Source: Kutzneria chonburiensis (GTDB lineage: Bacteria > Actinomycetota > Actinomycetes > Mycobacteriales > Pseudonocardiaceae). From it: DNA of 64,000 nucleotides. Location: positions 9,125,501 to 9,189,500 of the forward strand of contig NZ_CP097263.1 in the NCBI RefSeq assembly GCF_028622115.1, given 5' to 3'. The notes under the pieces were generated by a model. That model had not been told where the DNA came from and did not search any database. It saw only the letters and a list, made by a program, of their open reading frames with translations. How positions within the stretch are numbered: position 1 is the stretch's first letter; every line of letters begins with the position of its first letter. Shown here piece after piece: positions 61,901 to 64,000 of the stretch. The translations under genes were made by a program, and so were the position numbers.

Positions 61901-62099
61901 AGCCGTCCTTGATGGGCTGCAGCCCTGCTGGACCCGCCGGAGACTTCGGCACAGGTCCCGGTTGCGGGACCAATGGCCCGGCGGCGGCCACCGCGGTCAC
62001 TGGCATCGCAAGACCAGCCACGGTCATGACGGCTACGGCCAAACAGACCACTGTTCTCGTCCGAATCGCCTTACGACGCGCAGGGCTGTTCCCGTGCAC
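55920..62099 (-). CDS. secreted 2059-aa LamG-repeat protein with SGNH-like domain
   Basis: GTG start at 62099 follows TAAGGGGGCGTC. A signal peptide covers residues 1-42 (TVVCLAVAVMTVAGLAMPVT). Residues 60-560 are a DNRLRE-like N-terminal region of the kind found in actinobacterial RHS/wall-associated proteins. Three LamG/concanavalin-like domains sit near 735-940, 945-1155 and 1840-2059; each has the FTVSAWxxL and TLYVNGQ/SLYVNG patterns. Residues about 1613-1833 look like an SGNH hydrolase: block V is kept (DGGDHVNLTDAGFG near 1815), but block I reads LILGDGYIDQ, with Gly instead of the nucleophilic Ser. It is therefore probably a secreted carbohydrate- or surface-binding protein with a dead hydrolase domain. 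It is divergent from the RHS gene, with which it may form a pair. Confidence 0.87.
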   Translation of the reverse strand: MHGNSPARRKAIRTRTVVCLAVAVMTVAGLAMPVTAVAAAGPLVPQPGPVPKSPAGPAGLQPIKDGYGATAAENAALTAAAAQARTGGQAITVDSLTSETQQVVAQPKGGFELTANPQPVRTKQNDVWVPIDTTLHRGASGRFTPVATAYGTVTLSPGGEGPLVTTTSGHTTYSLSWPTPLPAPTVNGTTATYANVLPDVDLVASATTTGGFSEVLVVKNAQAAANPALASLKLPTTVANGHAEAGPHGGVTVIGSDGGNTLTAGTPFMWDSTTTVTPPQGKNAPRTPAGIQVHPDASDAAHAGLAARSAPIQARPGDSDLTLVPDKRLLADKSTVFPVYIDPSFSWHNPTDNMSTPAYDEVKQGAPCTNTSYYNTLRGDIGLGVGVNGWDSCFGTMRTYYQWQLPSVIWGAHIGNVGNQHGASVLATKVYSASCNSSTYNLHVAGSIGSGTAWSNQPGYGGSLDQQTVGPIGWCGGPGSIPFGFNVTGAIAQSAAAHAGQITFAIAEDDAERTRSTAGFSRLSISPTLQIYFNRAPNTPGANQMSAFSGSDNAGCATTTPYPYMGKTIVTNTPVLSANITDPDGDHLQATFKYWVDGSSNANTGTSEDNLASGAVAGMHLPASFTTSLSNGQVVDWQAQVTDGQDTSGWSPVCHFIAEPTAPSAPSITSTDGLYPSGGKVGALTGSPGRFTVASTGGNVSKLVDGLDQAPPTSNPPASSTLSFNGGADIAPAGRWQLSDGSGQSAANAAGGAPATLAGGATWTTDPTRGKVVTFNGTNGYASTAAPVVKTDGSFTVSAWVNLAANDTGGSVLGQDSVYASGFLLEHIMSDNKWSFSRLGTDSAAGPTIRAESTGPAQPGVWTHLAAVYDNATAKMTLYVNGQAQGTGTDNTPYAADGVFSIGRAQWNSVQGGFLSGSISDVQAYQAALSATDIAQVYAGKTVAPAGLWRTIDGNGTTLSDSSVGNHPATLNGSTAWTAATDDTPAVTFNNGNSYAATNGPILNTQNSFTVSAWAKLKDLNAFSAVASQRATHTSGFQIRYSPDVKAWIFGMPTVDGSGDNYQWTYVDNSVQQAGLWTQVTGVYDAAAKQISLYVNGKPVSQKTVTTVIPAAGPFLIGGTFFGDAMTASFNGSISYVQAYQTALSSSEIAETYSSATQAVTPKYPGPHTLYGYAADPAGNVSGYQSYSFVAGKNPNTQCASLAACFNNTASMPDSGLRPVGTADGLASFSSDDLKAVGWNPGGKLTVNGATFTLPQFGTGAPDNVLAANQTIAYNAQVSATGTSALEFLVTATHASQSSTPGDVNHNDTTPFVPAGTAIASSYCFDSTDPAAWCAPTGTINYHDGTQQTYSLTAPDWVFGPASLAAVTLPHRDYLDGSQDTKQPKIFPFSVPVQPGKQIDSVTLPDVSTTADGTQALHIFGMSTRNTTTDNAPAGKTWTGAWSAPTEGVFNYGSTFSNVTFRDAVKPSLSGNTVRVKFDNALGITKLQVDHATVALDSGNGSPSPVPAAAPKPLTFGGSASVTLPEGGMAYSDPIDLAVPAGRYLLVSFQVSNSVPFIVTHTDTNDSGYQYVTLNGTGDQTADTTGTPFTQNGPGGRSTNVVTGVDVATIGTPTQLILGDGYIDQAQTGRQPSASTNLAGQLTAVESTTQAAYGTLEAGIESNQIMADYPEANGSGPALLSRIDRDVLDQPGINTVVLNQGLEDILFGHTATGLEDEGLNPLIRYLLRNNINVVAMGLTPCDGYAGDGGNPNDACTAAVDGERVKTNTFLSGQIGGYGPWSTPAYIPIDSDAAIGVPDTANGETKLDPNADGGDHVNLTDAGFGALTSAYLGARDTWLLNDGAATSDPTIGADSANTATNLSLINNKKAGTNPATLTGAAAWAADNTFSEVLNLDGTTSAAATAGQVLTTTGSFTVSAWAKLSATSHAADIVSQDGTQQSGFELQYDTSSNRWSLTMPTTDGSLVRATSNTAPTTGSWAHLVGVYNASTHAMSLYVNGQQQTSQPTNTNPVGTTGALAIGRGQTSGIAANYFPGSLSTTQVWDYALTPIQISALYKRIG

Positions 62100-62454
62100 G
62101 ACGCCCCCTTAATTCGTTGTGCAAATCCGCTCAACACCGCGTTGTGACACACGGCATCGAAATTGCAAGCGAAAACGGGACACGACCGCAATGTGATCTG
62201 CATCACGTAATGCCGGCGTTAGCTGTGGACGATGATGCAGGTCAAGAGCGTCCAGATTGTCTGTTATGTGTTAATTATCCTATATATCTGATTAAGAAAA
62301 CAACCCGATTGCACCAATGGCGCTCGATCAAGCAATACGGACAGTGAGTGTGCAGAAATGCTGGGAACTTGTACTTCCGCGGCGTGACTTCGGCTGCTAG
62401 CTTGCTGGGTTGTTTGAGCTTTTTGTTTGGCCAGGGTGCAAGGGGGAGGGCGCT
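62100..62454. other. AT-rich divergent promoter region
   Basis: These 355 bases separate the divergent LamG and RHS genes. The middle (about 62255-62330) is strikingly AT-rich for this genome (GTTAATTATCCTATATATCT). Ribosome binding sites stand at both ends (TAAGGGGG leftward, AAGGGGGAGGG rightward). No gene is supported. Promoters for both genes are expected here. Confidence 0.55.
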
Positions 62455-64000
62455 GTGGCTTCGTTGAAGTTCGCTCTGCGCAAATTCCATGGTCGAGTCG
62501 CCACGGCTGCCGTGGCGGTGGTCGTGAGCGTCGCGCTCGTGCCGGCCATCGCCAGTCCGGCCGTTGCGAGCAGCGGCGATCCGGCGCCGTTTCACCCGAA
62601 CGACAAGTCCATCCCCGTGCACGAGGTGGCCGGCCACTACGCGGCGCCGCCGCGGATGCCGGAGTGGCAGCCGACCGCACCCAGTTGGCCGTCAGGTAGC
62701 GCCGATGTCACGTTGAGCGGGACGTCAATGGCTGCTGTTCGCGCCGGTTCCCTGCCCGTGCGCCTGGCGAAGGCCGATGCCGGCGACGCGGCGCCGGCGG
62801 CCAAGGTCGAAGTCGGCAGCAGGCAGACGGCGGATGCGGCTGGCGTGCACGGCGTCGTCTTCTCGGTGCAGCGCACGGATTCCGGCGCCACGCCGAGCAA
62901 GGTGCACGTCAACGTCGACTACGGTGCCTTCCGCGACGCCTACGGCGGGGACTGGTCCTCCAGACTCCGACTCGTGCAGCTGCCGGCATGCGCGCTGATT
63001 ACGCCGTCCAAGGCGGAATGCCGTAGGGAGACTCCGGTCTCCTCGACAAATGATGTCAAGGCCAGCACGGTAGGCGGCGATGTCAGCCTGCCGTCAAACG
63101 TGCGGTCCGCCAAGACGGCTCAGGTTGTGCTGGCCGCGGACGCGTCACCATCCGGCAGTGGCGGCGACTACGGCGCGACCTCGCTGAAGGCGTCCGGGGC
63201 GTGGCAGGCAGGCGGCTCGGCCGATGCCTTCACCTGGTCCTACCCCATCCCGGTGCCCAGCGTGCCCGGCAACCTCACGCCGAAGATCGGGCTGAGCTAC
63301 AACTCCCAGTCCGTGGACGGTCGGACGTCCTCGTCGAACAACCAGGCCTCGTGGATCGGCGACGGTTGGGAGTACTCGCCGGGCTACATCGAGCGCTCAT
63401 ACCAGAGTTGCTACCAGAACCCTGCCGGCGCGACCAAGACCGGGGACAACTGCTGGTCGGACAACAACGTCCTGTCCCTGTCGCTCAACGGCAGCTCCGC
63501 CACTTTGATCAAGGACGACGCCACCGGCGTCTACAAGGCGCAGAACGACCCGAACGAAAAGGTCGAGTACAAGGCCGGCGCGAGCAACGGCGCGCAGGGC
63601 GGCGAGTACTTCACGGTCACCACCGCCGACGGCACCCAGTACGTGTTCGGCCTCAACCATCTGCCCGGTGTCACCCCGGACGACCCGAAAAGCACGGCGA
63701 CCAACTCGGTGTGGACCGAGCCCGTGTACGCCACGACCAGCGGCCAACCCTGTTACAACGCGAACTTCTCAGCGTCGCACTGCATGCAGGCGTACCGGTG
63801 GAACCTCGACTACGTCAAGGACACCCACAACGACGTCGTCTCCTTCTTCTACAACACCGAGTCCAACAACTACGCCGCGGACCTGGCTGACCAGGCCAAC
63901 AGCAGCTACATCCGCGGCGGTTACCTGACCAAGATCCAATACGGTCAGCGCGACGGCCAGGTCTACACCACGTTGCCGGCCGCGCAGGTCATGTTCACCT
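62455..64000 (+). CDS. secreted RHS/SpvB-like protein, 3' end outside the window
   Basis: GTG at 62455 follows AAGGGGGAGGGCGCT. A signal peptide (RVATAAVAVVVSVALVPAIA) ends near residue 45. From about residue 235 the frame matches the start of actinobacterial RHS repeat-associated core proteins: a SpvB-like region (YPIPVPSVPGNLTPKIGLSY, then WIGDGWEYSPGYIERSY) and DGTQYVFGLNHLPG. Such proteins are usually over 2000 aa, form a YD-repeat cocoon and end in a variable toxin domain, which lies outside the window. The frame is open to base 64000. Confidence 0.88.
   Translation, partial: MASLKFALRKFHGRVATAAVAVVVSVALVPAIASPAVASSGDPAPFHPNDKSIPVHEVAGHYAAPPRMPEWQPTAPSWPSGSADVTLSGTSMAAVRAGSLPVRLAKADAGDAAPAAKVEVGSRQTADAAGVHGVVFSVQRTDSGATPSKVHVNVDYGAFRDAYGGDWSSRLRLVQLPACALITPSKAECRRETPVSSTNDVKASTVGGDVSLPSNVRSAKTAQVVLAADASPSGSGGDYGATSLKASGAWQAGGSADAFTWSYPIPVPSVPGNLTPKIGLSYNSQSVDGRTSSSNNQASWIGDGWEYSPGYIERSYQSCYQNPAGATKTGDNCWSDNNVLSLSLNGSSATLIKDDATGVYKAQNDPNEKVEYKAGASNGAQGGEYFTVTTADGTQYVFGLNHLPGVTPDDPKSTATNSVWTEPVYATTSGQPCYNANFSASHCMQAYRWNLDYVKDTHNDVVSFFYNTESNNYAADLADQANSSYIRGGYLTKIQYGQRDGQVYTTLPAAQVMFT

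Overview
This is a high-GC actinomycete chromosome segment, most likely from a large-genome Pseudonocardiaceae such as Kutzneria, Amycolatopsis or Saccharothrix. The genus is an inference. It rests on codon bias, frequent GTG starts, SARP/LAL-type regulators, an actinobacterial type VII (ESX-like) secretion locus and rare TTA codons.

Layout. 1-1.9 kb: minus-strand CPBP protease (runs off the left edge), a small membrane protein and a TetR regulator with a clear palindromic operator. 2.2-4.0 kb: wreck of a carboxylic acid reductase (N- and C-terminal ends joined, middle gone) directly before an intact GMC oxidoreductase. 4.1-6.8 kb: AfsR/SARP-type regulator. 6.9-32.5 kb: one-directional type VII secretion locus. 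It holds two WXG100 proteins, a helical accessory protein, a Pro-rich WXG/PPE-like protein, EccC, EccD, an EccB reduced to its tail and membrane anchor, an unknown 767-aa protein, a beta-helix/EccA-like AAA+ fusion, a YbaB-like protein, an ESX-substrate-like protein, a 3008-aa multidomain effector, a T7SS-associated protein and a small secreted protein. No mycosin and no recognisable EccE are present.

32.6-45.7 kb: six regulators in a row. Two are short LuxR/NarL-like proteins, two are large LuxR (LAL-like) proteins, one is a SARP carrying an extra C-terminal LuxR helix-turn-helix, and one is a SARP with a TTA codon. A near-identical 30-bp element lies in front of two members, with a diverged third copy. 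45.7-48.3 kb: a glycosyltransferase with an apparent internal deletion and a berberine-bridge-type FAD oxidase. 48.6-53.8 kb: DUF3626, an unknown protein, an MDR-family reductase, a GC-rich tandem repeat, a GNAT acetyltransferase, a CGNR regulator and an MFS transporter.

53.86 kb: the 3' half of a tRNA-Lys(CTT) with its native terminator but no 5' half, i.e. an attachment-site scar. To its right lie a DUF2637 (Spd-type) gene typical of actinomycete integrative elements, a CRISPR array without cas genes in view, a 2059-aa secreted LamG/SGNH-like protein and, divergently, a secreted RHS/SpvB-like protein that runs off the right edge.

Most interesting: the 3008-aa effector at 22.5-31.5 kb. Besides a WXG-like export domain and a papain-like toxin domain, it carries a stretch that matches inositol polyphosphate kinases motif for motif, followed by a series of caspase/C80-like modules, two of which keep a His/Cys pair. 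Inositol phosphates activate C80 proteases in other toxins, so this pairing is a testable, speculative system. The T7SS locus, its effector and its AAA+/beta-helix partner appear to form one export-and-effector unit.
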